From Bacteroidales bacterium (GTDB lineage Bacteria > Bacteroidota > Bacteroidia > Bacteroidales > Muribaculaceae), in NCBI GenBank assembly GCA_014800515.1, contig JAAVFY010000026.1, positions 5,331 through 43,123 of the forward strand: a stretch of DNA of 37,793 nt, written 5' to 3'. Shown here one piece after another: positions 27,473 through 37,180 of the stretch; position 1 is the stretch's first letter, and every line of letters starts with the position of its first letter. The notes under the pieces are model-generated. The model saw only the letters and a list, made by a program, of their open reading frames with translations, was not told where the DNA came from and did no database searches. The position numbers were made by a program, and so were the translations under genes.

Positions 27473-29887
27473 ATGAATATAAGACGAATAATTCTGTCGG
27501 TTTTTATGGCAGTCTGTCTTGTGGCGGCGGCCATGACCGATGAACAGGTAATTGCTTACATTAAGTCGGCATCTGCCGCCGGAAAGTCCGACCAGCAGAT
27601 AGGCCGCGAACTGATGGCGAGGGGTGTGACCCCCGAGCAGGCACAGCGTATCAAGCTTAGACTTGAAAACCAGAGCACAGCTGAAGTGGAGGTCACTGAC
27701 CAGAGTGTGCAAGCCGCCAATATTCAGCGTAAGCATGATGCGTCCGATGATATATCTGCAGAGACACTGGTTGATATCAATCGACAGATTGACGAGGGTA
27801 CCAATGGCACAGTGTCAGCACGTCAGATATATGGTCATGATGTGTTTAATGCCCGCTCTTTGACGTTTGAACCAAGCGATAACCTCGCCACACCGCAAAA
27901 TTATCGTCTGGGTCCCGGTGATGAGGTCGTGATCGATCTATGGGGCACGTCGGAAGATCATCTGCGTCAGACCATCTCCCCCGAGGGAAGCATCATGATT
28001 TCGCAGATTGGCCCGGTATATCTCAATGGCCTTTCCATTGCCGATGCCAACAAGCATATCAGAAGTCTATTTTCCCGTAAGTATGCCGGAATGGATGACG
28101 CACAGACCGACGTGCAGCTCACTCTTGGGAAGGTGCGCACTATTCAAGTGGATATCCTCGGAGAGGTCTCTACCCCCGGCACATATCGCATGTCGCCGTT
28201 TTCTTCAGTGTTCCATGCTCTTTATCGGGCCGGAGGCATAAGCGATATAGGCACGATGCGTAATATTCAGGTGCTCCGCAACGGACGCAAGGTGGCAGGA
28301 GTGGATATTTATGAGTATCTTTTCGGCGGGAAAACCAATGGGAATATCCGTCTGCAGGAAGGTGATGTCATAATCGTGCCACCTTACGAACAGCTTGTGA
28401 GTGTGGACGGCAACGTCAAGCGTCCGATGTACTATGAGATAAAGCCCGACGAGACAATAGATGACCTTCTCCGATATGCAGGTGGTTTCACCGGTGATGC
28501 TTATTCAGGAATGGTTAGGCTCGCACGACAGGCAGGCACTGAAAATGAACTCTACAATATTGATGAGGGAGAGTTTGCCTCTTATCGTCTTAAGGATGGT
28601 GATGTGATCTCTGTAGGCACGATACTTGATAGATATTCCAATCGTGTCGAACTTAAGGGTGCGGTGACTCGTCCCGGAATGTTTGCCATAGGCAGTGATG
28701 TGAACACCATAGGCCAATTGATCCGTAAGGCGGACGGTCTGACAGATGATGCCTTCGCAGAACGCGCACTTCTATATCGTGAGGGTCCGGAATTGCAGCT
28801 TGAGATAGTGGCTGTAGACGTTAAAGGTATTCTCAACGGCACAGCGCCTGATATTGAGCTGAAGCGTAATGACATGCTGGTGGTGTCCAGTGTTCATGAA
28901 CTTGAAGCTCGCGGAGCACTTACTATTCATGGTCAGGTGACTCGTCCCGGTACATATCCCTACGCAGCAAATACCACGCTTGAAGACCTTATTATCCAGG
29001 CGGGTGGTCTTAATCAGGGAGCTTCTACTGCAAGAGTGGAGATTTCGCGGCGAATTGTAGATCCGAATTCCACAACTCAGACTCAGCGTCTTGCCGACAT
29101 CTTCACAGTTTCTATTGAGAATGGTCTTGGCGTAGGTGATGGCCAAGGGTTCCTTCTTATGCCATTCGACAGAGTTGTTGTGAGAAGCAGTCCGGGATAT
29201 GCCGAACAGGCATGGGTAACAGTAAATGGAGAGGTGTTGTTTGACGGCACATATACCCTTGAAAAGAGAAATGAAAGAATTTCAGATGTCATACGCCGCA
29301 CCGGAGGTATCCTTGAGCATGCCTATGTAAGAGGTGCTCACATGAGTCGCCGTCTTTCGGAGGATGAATATGCGGCCCGTAAGGAGGCGTTGAGATTTTC
29401 CATGCAGAATGCCAATGCGTCTGTCGGCGACTCCATTGCTCTAAGTAAAATAGATGTTGCAAGAATGTATAATGTTGGCATCGACCTCCAGAAAGCCCTT
29501 GCCAATCCCGGTTCGCATTATGATCTTGTACTTCAGGATGGTGATGAAATATTCATACCCGAGCAGCAGAGTGTTGTGAAGATCTCAGGCGATGTGATGT
29601 TCCCGAACGCCGTGATATACGAACCCGGCAAGAATTTCAAGTACTATATTGATATGGCCGGTGGTTATGGGCAGACTGCCAAGAAGAATAAGGCATATAT
29701 CGTCTATATGAACGGCACTGTGGCAAAAGCGAAGGGCAACACTCCGATAGAGCCGGGATGTGTGATAATCGTCCCGTCAAAGCCACAGTCAGACGGAACT
29801 AATTGGGATAAGATTTTGGCTATGGCTACAAGCTTCTCATCAGTAGCCGCCCTTGCTGCCACAATTACTAATATTTTCAAGAGGTAG
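27473..29887 (+). CDS. Polysaccharide export outer-membrane protein with Poly_export and about six SLBB repeats (Wza-like)
   Basis: YRLGPGDEVVIDLWG (Poly_export) then repeated 'V.G.V..PGTY......L..LI..AGG' segments. Confidence 0.92.
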   Translation: MNIRRIILSVFMAVCLVAAAMTDEQVIAYIKSASAAGKSDQQIGRELMARGVTPEQAQRIKLRLENQSTAEVEVTDQSVQAANIQRKHDASDDISAETLVDINRQIDEGTNGTVSARQIYGHDVFNARSLTFEPSDNLATPQNYRLGPGDEVVIDLWGTSEDHLRQTISPEGSIMISQIGPVYLNGLSIADANKHIRSLFSRKYAGMDDAQTDVQLTLGKVRTIQVDILGEVSTPGTYRMSPFSSVFHALYRAGGISDIGTMRNIQVLRNGRKVAGVDIYEYLFGGKTNGNIRLQEGDVIIVPPYEQLVSVDGNVKRPMYYEIKPDETIDDLLRYAGGFTGDAYSGMVRLARQAGTENELYNIDEGEFASYRLKDGDVISVGTILDRYSNRVELKGAVTRPGMFAIGSDVNTIGQLIRKADGLTDDAFAERALLYREGPELQLEIVAVDVKGILNGTAPDIELKRNDMLVVSSVHELEARGALTIHGQVTRPGTYPYAANTTLEDLIIQAGGLNQGASTARVEISRRIVDPNSTTQTQRLADIFTVSIENGLGVGDGQGFLLMPFDRVVVRSSPGYAEQAWVTVNGEVLFDGTYTLEKRNERISDVIRRTGGILEHAYVRGAHMSRRLSEDEYAARKEALRFSMQNANASVGDSIALSKIDVARMYNVGIDLQKALANPGSHYDLVLQDGDEIFIPEQQSVVKISGDVMFPNAVIYEPGKNFKYYIDMAGGYGQTAKKNKAYIVYMNGTVAKAKGNTPIEPGCVIIVPSKPQSDGTNWDKILAMATSFSSVAALAATITNIFKR

Positions 29888-29921
29888 AGAATCATTCAAT
29901 CATCATACTCAAAGGAGCGTC

Positions 29922-31055
29922 ATGTCAGAAGAGAATCAGAATAATACGGTAGAGAATCCGGAGGAGGGTACGATAGATCTTCTTGAACTCGTGCGCACAC
30001 TATGGCGTCAGCGAAAAAAACTGCTGATCTGGAGTGTGTGTGGTGCAATCGTAGGTTTGGTAGTGGCCTTCAGTATTCCCCGTGAATATACCACTTCAGT
30101 GAAACTCGCACCGGAATCTAACGATAATAAAAGAGGAGCCGCGGGGCTTGGTGCGCTTGCCTCTATGGCAGGTATCGCAGTCTCCTCTTCGGGTAGCGAT
30201 GCTGTATATCCGATGTTGTATCCCGATGTCGTAGGGTCTGTGCCGTTTCTTACAGGACTCTTCAATGTGGAGGTAAAGACAGATGGAGATGATTCCAAGG
30301 ATATAACCGTGGCCGATTATATCAAGGATGATCTGAAGAATCCGTGGTGGAGTGCTATTATGTCTCTGCCTGGCAAGATGCTTTCGATTTTCCGGTCGGG
30401 TGACGAAACTCCCGGTAATCATAAACTCGATACATTTCGACTCACACTTGAGGAGGATGCCCTTGTCACAGCCCTCCGGTCAAGAGTCTCGGCAGCTGTT
30501 GATGCCAAGACCTCGGTGGTGTCAGTGAGTGTTGTCATGCAGGATCCCCTTGTGTCAGCCATGCTGGCAGACACGGTTGTAGAGCGGCTTAAGGAATTTG
30601 TCACCGCTTATCGAACGAATAAGGCTCGTCAGGATCTTGAGTATGCTGAGACTCTCAACGAGGAAGCGCGTGTGAAATACTACAAGGCTCAGCAGGCTTA
30701 TGCCGATTATCTTGACAGAAATCAGGGTATAGTGCTGCGTTCTGCCCAGGTGGAGCGTGAGCGACTTGAGAATGAGGCGTCATTGGCATTCAATGTATAT
30801 AATTCCACAGCTCAGCTTGTGCAGCAATCTCAAGCTAAAGTACAGGAGACGATGCCCGTATATGCAGTGATCACACCAGCCACAGTGCCGATTTCCCCCT
30901 CCAAACCAAGAAAAGTCATCATTCTTATAGGCTTCACCATGCTGGGATTTGCAGCTTGTGCAGCCTGGATATTGTTTCTCAATCCCTTATACATCGATTT
31001 TAAGAACGGCGCAAAGAAGGGAGAAGAGGAGATAGTGAAGGAGAATAAATCTTAA
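29922..31055 (+). CDS. Wzz/chain-length determinant family protein
   Basis: IDLLELVRTLWRQRKKLLIWSVCGAIVGLVVAFSIPREYTTSVKLAPE; C-terminal PVYAVITPATVPISPSKPRKVIILIGFTMLGF. Start at ATG 29922 (MSEENQNN). Confidence 0.92.
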   Translation: MSEENQNNTVENPEEGTIDLLELVRTLWRQRKKLLIWSVCGAIVGLVVAFSIPREYTTSVKLAPESNDNKRGAAGLGALASMAGIAVSSSGSDAVYPMLYPDVVGSVPFLTGLFNVEVKTDGDDSKDITVADYIKDDLKNPWWSAIMSLPGKMLSIFRSGDETPGNHKLDTFRLTLEEDALVTALRSRVSAAVDAKTSVVSVSVVMQDPLVSAMLADTVVERLKEFVTAYRTNKARQDLEYAETLNEEARVKYYKAQQAYADYLDRNQGIVLRSAQVERERLENEASLAFNVYNSTAQLVQQSQAKVQETMPVYAVITPATVPISPSKPRKVIILIGFTMLGFAACAAWILFLNPLYIDFKNGAKKGEEEIVKENKS

Positions 31056-32096
31056 ATGATTAGTAGAAGAAATATATTTTTAATCTTAATTTTGATATTT
31101 AACTCGGTTGGGGTTTGCTTGGCTCAGACCGGGTCTGTCTCTTGGAATGCTCTTGATATAGTGGCCTCTTCATCTGAGAAATCCATCTCAGGAGCACTTG
31201 ATATGGTGATTGAGTCTGTCTCTCCGGGCAGTTCTTCGGTTGAATCGCGTGGGAATGTTGTCTCGGTTTTATCCTCATATACATCCAATTCAAAGTCAGT
31301 AGCCGATATGTCGCAGAGGGCAGGAAGTGTGTCTGCGGAAGCACTTGATTTTATAAGAAAGGCGCAGAATGGCACCGGCTATTATTCATCTGGAGCCTTC
31401 AATTCAGCTTCAGACTATTCTTATTCGGGTGCTAATTATTGGGGAGGACGTCAGATAGCACCCTCTTCCTGGGGAAGAATTACGTCAGGTTTCGGTTATC
31501 GTCCTCGATTCGGCCGGATGCACAAAGGGGTAGATATCGCCTTAAGCATAGGCGACACCGTGAGGGTGCCCTTGCCGGGTGTAGTCGATAGGGTGAGTTA
31601 TGAGGCCGGAGGCTACGGTAATTATATTGTTGTGAAGCATGACAATGGCTTTGAGACACGCTATGCTCATCTCTCGGCATCGATGGTGAGTGTAGGCCAA
31701 TATGTATCGGCCTACCAACCCATTGCCTTGAGTGGAAATACCGGTAATTCCACCGGCCCTCATTTACATTTTGAGACGCGCATGAACGGTGAGGCTATTG
31801 ACCCACGCAATTTTTTTGATTTCTCAGGAGGACGAATGGTGGCACGTTCAAAAGCCTCTTATTCCACTATGGGAAGCACTTCGCTTGATGGAATCGGTGC
31901 GCTTGATCAGGTAAGAGACCATTCACTGAGCGGTAAGTCTCTTGAGGAAAGACGCACTTATGTGGTGAAGGCCGGCGACACATTGCAGAAGATAGCCGGT
32001 AGAGCCGGTATCAGTGTCAAGGAGTTGTGTCGCCTTAATATGATTTCCGAAAGAGAACCTTTGAAGCCGGGCGTCATGCTTCGCCTTAAGCATTAA
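31056..32096 (+). CDS. M23 family metallopeptidase with C-terminal LysM
   Basis: GYRPRFGRMHKGVDIAL (HxxxD), GNSTGPHLHFE (HxH); LysM TYVVKAGDTLQKIAGRAGISVKELCRLNMI. Confidence 0.95.
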   Translation: MISRRNIFLILILIFNSVGVCLAQTGSVSWNALDIVASSSEKSISGALDMVIESVSPGSSSVESRGNVVSVLSSYTSNSKSVADMSQRAGSVSAEALDFIRKAQNGTGYYSSGAFNSASDYSYSGANYWGGRQIAPSSWGRITSGFGYRPRFGRMHKGVDIALSIGDTVRVPLPGVVDRVSYEAGGYGNYIVVKHDNGFETRYAHLSASMVSVGQYVSAYQPIALSGNTGNSTGPHLHFETRMNGEAIDPRNFFDFSGGRMVARSKASYSTMGSTSLDGIGALDQVRDHSLSGKSLEERRTYVVKAGDTLQKIAGRAGISVKELCRLNMISEREPLKPGVMLRLKH

Positions 32097-33112
32097 GTAG
32101 TTGTGACTTTACGGCGGGATATGGCGACATAGATAGCCGCGACTACTCCGAGTAATATCTGAGCGATGGTCTGGAATGCCCATACCACCATGGAATAAGT
32201 GGCGGCATCAGCCTGATCCACTCCATATAAGGTCAGGGCAAATATTACGGCTATGTTCCATGGGCCGAGTCCCCCTGTGGCAGGCACCGCAATGCTTAAT
32301 GAACCGAAGACAAAGACTACCAGACCGGGAAGTAGCCCGTAAGCCATTTCAGGAGTCACGAGAGCTTTTGTAAAGGGGAAGGCAAAAAAGCACAGGTAGG
32401 TCATCAGAAAATAGAATATCCATATCAGGAGAGTCATCCCCCAATATTCGAATTGATGAGGCATAGTGAACAACACCTTAAAGCCTACCCACAATCTCGA
32501 ACACTCTGTTTTGATTTTATCCACGGTCCGGTTGTCGGAATGTGTGAAGCCGAGCCAAAGTATGCCTCCGATGATAATAATCAGACCCATGAGAAACCAT
32601 GGAGACGTAAATATGGCAGAGAGTTCTCGTCCCAAAGGATAATGGTCAAAGAAGCGGTCGAGTGCCGGACGTGCCACAAAGAGTGTGCAGACCACAAGAC
32701 ACACGATTACTATCGCATCTGATATTCTGTCGCCCAGATCAGTTCCGATCACTGTGGAGAGCGAGGCCTTTTGCCGGCGTGCCACGTAGATACACCTCCA
32801 CGCTTCACCGACTCCGGTGAAGACAAGATTGAGGGCGTAGGCTCCATAGATTGAAACCATTTCTGCAAACTTCGGCATCCGTGGCACTCCGGCGGCCCGT
32901 AGTTGCAACCCCCAGCGGACGCCCCTGACAGATCGCGACAGAACCAACACAAGAATCATAAGCAATAGCCACCAATAGTCGCATCCTGCCTTGAGAGTGA
33001 AGATTACGGTTTTGATGTCTACCTTATGAAATAGCCACGCCACCAGAATCACCGACACGATTGCCGGAATAACAGTGTGTAAAATATCTTTAAGAATTTG
33101 CTTGTGTGCCAT
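32093..33112 (-). CDS. UPF0104/lysylphosphatidylglycerol synthase TM-family membrane protein
   Basis: Polytopic; LSRSVRGVRWGLQLRAAG, GAYALNLVFTGVGEAWRCIYVARRQK, GTDLGDRISDAIV, PATGGLGPWNIAVIF. Start MAHKQ at 33112. Confidence 0.85.
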   Translation of the reverse strand: MAHKQILKDILHTVIPAIVSVILVAWLFHKVDIKTVIFTLKAGCDYWWLLLMILVLVLSRSVRGVRWGLQLRAAGVPRMPKFAEMVSIYGAYALNLVFTGVGEAWRCIYVARRQKASLSTVIGTDLGDRISDAIVIVCLVVCTLFVARPALDRFFDHYPLGRELSAIFTSPWFLMGLIIIIGGILWLGFTHSDNRTVDKIKTECSRLWVGFKVLFTMPHQFEYWGMTLLIWIFYFLMTYLCFFAFPFTKALVTPEMAYGLLPGLVVFVFGSLSIAVPATGGLGPWNIAVIFALTLYGVDQADAATYSMVVWAFQTIAQILLGVVAAIYVAISRRKVTTT

Positions 33113-33308
33113 ATAATGAGAACGTAGATTGAACGGTATCAGTTTTAGCAAGTCTTCTATTTCAGTAAAATACGAGCTGGTGTTGAGTTCATGCCATATT
33201 TATTCAACCAAAGGATGGAGGCGGGAGGTAAGAAAGGAAGGAAGGTGAGGAATGATATATCGGTTGAGAACGGTAAGGGAGGCTGTTTTTTTGAATGGCG
33301 GTGTACAG

Positions 33309-33339
33309 TTAGCGTATAGTTAAATTTTTTGTAATTTTG
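33309..33339 (+). promoter_or_regulatory. Probable promoter of the prolyl oligopeptidase gene
   Basis: TTAG 33309-33312 (imperfect -33), 19-nt spacer, TAATTTTG 33332-33339. Confidence 0.55.
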
Positions 33340-33388
33340 TGGCATGGGAGAGTTCTCCCCTTCAAATAGTGAATCAACTTTTTTTAAC

Positions 33389-35530
33389 ATGAATAGAACG
33401 GCTCTAAAATCAGTTATTGTCATGGGCTTATCATTGGCGACTATTGTTCCCGGAGTGGCTTCCCCCCACGCGGAATATCCTGTGCCCCCCTCAGATCCTT
33501 CGGTGATGGATAATTATTTCGGTAAAGAGGTGGCGGATCCCTATCGTCCGTTGGAAAACGACACCGCTTCCGCCACTATGGAATGGGTGAAGGCAGAGAA
33601 CAAGGTGACAGAGGATTATCTTTCTCGAATACCCTTCCGCGAGGATATTCGCAAACGACTCACCGCACTCAATAACTATAAGAAGACCGGACTTCCTTCC
33701 AAAGAAAAAGATGGAAAGTATTACTTCTTTGCAAATGACGGGCTGCAGAGTCAGAGTGTTCTTTACAGAAGCGATCGTCCCGACGGAGAGCGAGAAATGT
33801 TTCTTGATCCCAACGCATTGTCAGAGGATGGCACGGTGGCGTTGCAGTCAATATCTTTCTCTAATGACGGACGTCTGATGGCCTACGTTATTTCACGTTC
33901 CGGTTCAGATTGGAATGAAATCTATGTGATGGACACCCGCACCGGTGAGCTGCTCGCCGATCATCTGGAATGGACTAAGTTCACGGGTGTGGACTGGGAA
34001 GGCAATGGCTTCTATTATAGTGCCTATCCGCGTCCAGAGAAGGGGAAAGAGTATTCCAATGCAAATGAAAATCATCAGATTTATTATCATCGGATAGGCC
34101 AACCGCAGGAGTTGGATATGCTGGCATACGAGGATAAGGATCACCCCCTGCACTTTCACTCAGCTTATGTGCCTGAATCTGAAGATTATCTATTTGTGAT
34201 CGGCGGCGGCGAGGGTAATGGCAATTCTCTTATGTTCAAGCCGCTGAAGAAGATCGGCGGATGGAAAGTCATCGAGCCTTCCCAGGACTATAGAATAGGA
34301 ATCATTGACGTAAAAGGTGACACTGCTATAGTTCTCACAAACTTTGGGGCGCCTAAGAACAGACTTATGGCCATAGACCTCTCCAATCCCTCCCCTGAAA
34401 ACTGGAGAGAACTGATTGGCGAAGGCGAGGGAGTCATGACCGGAGTGGAACTTGCCGGCCCCGACCGAATGATTGTGGAGTATGAGAAGGATGCCTCCAG
34501 CCATGCTGCCGTCTACGATCGCGAGGGTAAGTTTATCAGAGAAATAGAATTCCCTACATTCGGAAGCGTTGCCTTCTCTACCGACAAGAAGAGTGGCGAG
34601 ACGTATTATTCGCTGACCTCCTTCGTGTATCCCTCTGCCATATTTGCTTATAACGTAGAGACCGGAGAGAGCCGGTTTGTAAGCGCACCGGAAATTGCAG
34701 ATGTCAACATGGAGGATTATGTCACGGAACAAGTGTTCTATCCCTCAGCTGACGGCACAATGATTCCTATGTTCATTACATATAAGAAGGGACTTGAGCG
34801 CGATGGTAAAAAACCTGTATATCTTTATGGCTACGGTGGTTTCAACGTTTCGCTTCCTCCTGGATTCTCCCCAAATAGAATGCTCTGGCTTGAAAATGGA
34901 GGAATATATGCGCAGGCAAATCTTCGAGGCGGAGGGGAATATGGCGAACCCTGGCACCTTGCCGGCACGAAACTCAACAAGCTCAACGTGTTCAATGACT
35001 TTATCGCAGCAGCCGAATATATGATACGAGAGGGTTGGACTTCACCCGATATGCTTGTGATGGAGGGTGGAAGCAATGGCGGTCTGCTCGTAGGCGCCAC
35101 TGCCAACATTCGTCCCGATCTCTTCAAGGTGGCGATTCCGCGTGTGGGTGTGATGGATATGATGCGTTATCATCTTTTCACTATCGGCTGGAATTGGGCG
35201 CATGACTATGGCACGAGTGCCGATTCAGAAGAGATGGCCGACTATCTCTTAGGATATTCGCCTATCCACAATATTAAGAATGACGGGACACCATATCCTT
35301 CCATACTGGTGACAACGGCAGACCATGACGACCGAGTTGTGCCGGCCCATTCATTTAAATATGCCGCGACACTTCAGGCCGCAAATACCGGAGATGCCCC
35401 GAAACTCATTCGTATCGACAGTAAGGCAGGCCATGGAGCCGGCAAGCCCATCGGTAAAGTCATAGATGAATATACTGATATCTATTCATTCATCTACGAG
35501 AACCTTGGTCTCACTCCTAAGAAGAAATGA
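33389..35530 (+). CDS. Secreted prolyl oligopeptidase, S9A family
   Basis: WVKAENKVTEDYL, GGEYGEPWHLAGTKLNKLNVFNDFIAAAEYMI, nucleophile GGSNGGLLVG, DHDDRVVPAHSFKYAATLQ, KAGHGAGKP. Start at ATG 33389 downstream of the promoter-like TAATTTTG. Confidence 0.95.
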   Translation: MNRTALKSVIVMGLSLATIVPGVASPHAEYPVPPSDPSVMDNYFGKEVADPYRPLENDTASATMEWVKAENKVTEDYLSRIPFREDIRKRLTALNNYKKTGLPSKEKDGKYYFFANDGLQSQSVLYRSDRPDGEREMFLDPNALSEDGTVALQSISFSNDGRLMAYVISRSGSDWNEIYVMDTRTGELLADHLEWTKFTGVDWEGNGFYYSAYPRPEKGKEYSNANENHQIYYHRIGQPQELDMLAYEDKDHPLHFHSAYVPESEDYLFVIGGGEGNGNSLMFKPLKKIGGWKVIEPSQDYRIGIIDVKGDTAIVLTNFGAPKNRLMAIDLSNPSPENWRELIGEGEGVMTGVELAGPDRMIVEYEKDASSHAAVYDREGKFIREIEFPTFGSVAFSTDKKSGETYYSLTSFVYPSAIFAYNVETGESRFVSAPEIADVNMEDYVTEQVFYPSADGTMIPMFITYKKGLERDGKKPVYLYGYGGFNVSLPPGFSPNRMLWLENGGIYAQANLRGGGEYGEPWHLAGTKLNKLNVFNDFIAAAEYMIREGWTSPDMLVMEGGSNGGLLVGATANIRPDLFKVAIPRVGVMDMMRYHLFTIGWNWAHDYGTSADSEEMADYLLGYSPIHNIKNDGTPYPSILVTTADHDDRVVPAHSFKYAATLQAANTGDAPKLIRIDSKAGHGAGKPIGKVIDEYTDIYSFIYENLGLTPKKK

Positions 35531-35564
35531 ATGCAGGGTATTGATAATATTCTAATATAAAGGC

Positions 35565-35596
35565 GAAAGGGGCGCCCCTCACGGGGAGTCCCTTTC
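35565..35596 (+). terminator. Probable terminator after the prolyl oligopeptidase gene
   Basis: GAAAGGG/CCCTTTC outer stem (7 bp) with inner CCCC-TCAC-GGGG; weak T-rich tail. Confidence 0.55.
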
Positions 35597-35615
35597 TGAT
35601 TTAATCGTTTATGTT

Positions 35616-35654
35616 ATTTCTTGGAGAAAGTCTTGCAGGAAGACTTTCTGAAAT
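35616..35654. terminator. Strong hairpin at the convergent ribH 3' end (terminator or 3' stabiliser)
   Basis: Perfect 10-bp stem AGAAAGTCTT (35625-35634)/AAGACTTTCT (35640-35649), loop GCAGG, extended by ATTTC/GAAAT with a 4-nt bulge; no clear U-tract. Confidence 0.5.
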
Positions 35655-35681
35655 ATCTGTATAGTCGAGGTAGAGAAGAGA

Positions 35682-36194
35682 TCATCGAGAGGAACAACGG
35701 GTGTGGAGGTTGGCCATCTCAATGGCTGCCACCGCTGCTTCCTCGCCCTTGTTGCCGAGGCAGCCTCCGGCGCGGTCGAGAGCTTGCTGCTCATTCTCTA
35801 CTGTAAGAACGTCAAATATCACGGGGGTATTGCCTTCTGCATTCAATTGGGCTATTCCTTGGGATGCAATCAGGCATACGTAGTCGAAATGAGGTGTGTC
35901 TCCCCTTATGACGACTCCGGTGGCGATGACTGCATCATATTTATTTCCTGATTCTCCTGTAGTGGAGTGACAGAGCATGGCGCAGGCATTGACCAATTCT
36001 ACGGTTCCGGGTACGGATATGCTGGTGATATCTTCCTCCTTGAGACCGGCTTTGCGGAGCGTGTCGATCGCACCGTCGCGCAGGGCATGGGTGATATGGC
36101 TATTCCAGTCGGCTGTGACGAGAGCCACTTTCATTGCCTTCATAGGCACAGGCACTTCTCGGCGGTCGCCGTTGGTGTTCAGAATTGTTGACAT
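35682..36194 (-). CDS. ribH: 6,7-dimethyl-8-ribityllumazine synthase
   Basis: VALVTADWNSHITHALRDGA; ISVPGTVELVNACAML; YDAVIATGVVIRGDTPHFDYVCLIASQGIAQL; NTPVIFDVLTVENEQQALDRAGG. Confidence 0.95.
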   Translation of the reverse strand: MSTILNTNGDRREVPVPMKAMKVALVTADWNSHITHALRDGAIDTLRKAGLKEEDITSISVPGTVELVNACAMLCHSTTGESGNKYDAVIATGVVIRGDTPHFDYVCLIASQGIAQLNAEGNTPVIFDVLTVENEQQALDRAGGCLGNKGEEAAVAAIEMANLHTRCSSR

Positions 36195-36203
36195 AACGAG
36201 GGT

Positions 36204-37157
36204 TTAGAGTTGTGAGTCGGCATCAGCAGTCTCGGAAGTCTCGGAAGTCTCAGTCTCCTCCTCTTTAGCCTGAGAGTCTGAAGTCTCCTCTGAGGATTCG
36301 GTTGATTTTCTCTTGAGACGGGATTTGGCGGCCACTGTGAGTTTGTGAAGATATTCCTTCCACTTGGGCTCTTGCTCCACATCAGTGTCGATAATCTCCA
36401 CGAGCGCAAGAATATCCTCCTCCAGCTTAATGGTCTCAAGCGATATGGCGTGGGGGAGAATGGCATTGAGCAGACGTCGTGCACGAGGACGCATGTGGCG
36501 GACGCGAACCATGATTTCAGCCATCTCAATAGTCATCTGCACCTCCTTACGTGTCACTCTGCCGGTGCGTTTCTTTGATATTTTTATAGCTTCGGCATAG
36601 AATTTCATAGCTGCCTTGTAGTCGCCGCCTGAAGCGAGAAGCTGACCCACATTACGGAGCGATTCAACGAGTTTGTCAGTGGCGGCTACCACTCCTGAGT
36701 TGACTTTCTCATATAGATGCTCGGTATTGATCTGATGCTTTACAAGCAGATCCATAGCCTTCTTGCGTGAACGCAGAATTCTTGTGGAGAGTTCCATAGC
36801 AAGAATGTGATAGGGTCCGAACTTCTCCGGCTCTGATTTTATAAGGCCGTCGAGCAGTTTGAAAAGCACATCAAGTTCCTTTTCACTCTGCTTATAGTCC
36901 TTGAGCTGGAAGTGTATTTCCGAGAGATCGAAAAGCAGAGAAGCGAGGAGGCTTTTGAATTCGGTATTTTCAAAGTCTGGAAATTCCTTGAGAGTGCGAA
37001 GCGCAGTCACGGTTCGCTCCAGAGCGTCCATCGTGCGGTTTTCGGCCATCAGTTGTTCAGCTGCATTACGGCAGGCGAGAGTCTCGGTTATAATGGCGAG
37101 TTCCGGAGAATTTTTCTCCAGAGCTCCGAGATCAATGGGTATATCGACGAAAGTCAT
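36204..37157 (-). CDS. TPR-like helical repeat protein
   Basis: Repeating helical segments (RTVTALRTLKEFPDFENTEFKSLLASLLFDLSEIHFQLKDYKQSEKELD; GDYKAAMKFYAEAIKISKK); acidic Ser/Thr/Glu-rich tail. Confidence 0.65.
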   Translation of the reverse strand: MTFVDIPIDLGALEKNSPELAIITETLACRNAAEQLMAENRTMDALERTVTALRTLKEFPDFENTEFKSLLASLLFDLSEIHFQLKDYKQSEKELDVLFKLLDGLIKSEPEKFGPYHILAMELSTRILRSRKKAMDLLVKHQINTEHLYEKVNSGVVAATDKLVESLRNVGQLLASGGDYKAAMKFYAEAIKISKKRTGRVTRKEVQMTIEMAEIMVRVRHMRPRARRLLNAILPHAISLETIKLEEDILALVEIIDTDVEQEPKWKEYLHKLTVAAKSRLKRKSTESSEETSDSQAKEEETETSETSETADADSQL

Positions 37158-37180
37158 GATATATGTGGTTTATTTTTTCT

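Noticed and set aside
34190-34732. 180-aa ORF on - strand inside the prolyl oligopeptidase gene
   Set aside because: Antisense to strongly conserved S9A coding sequence.
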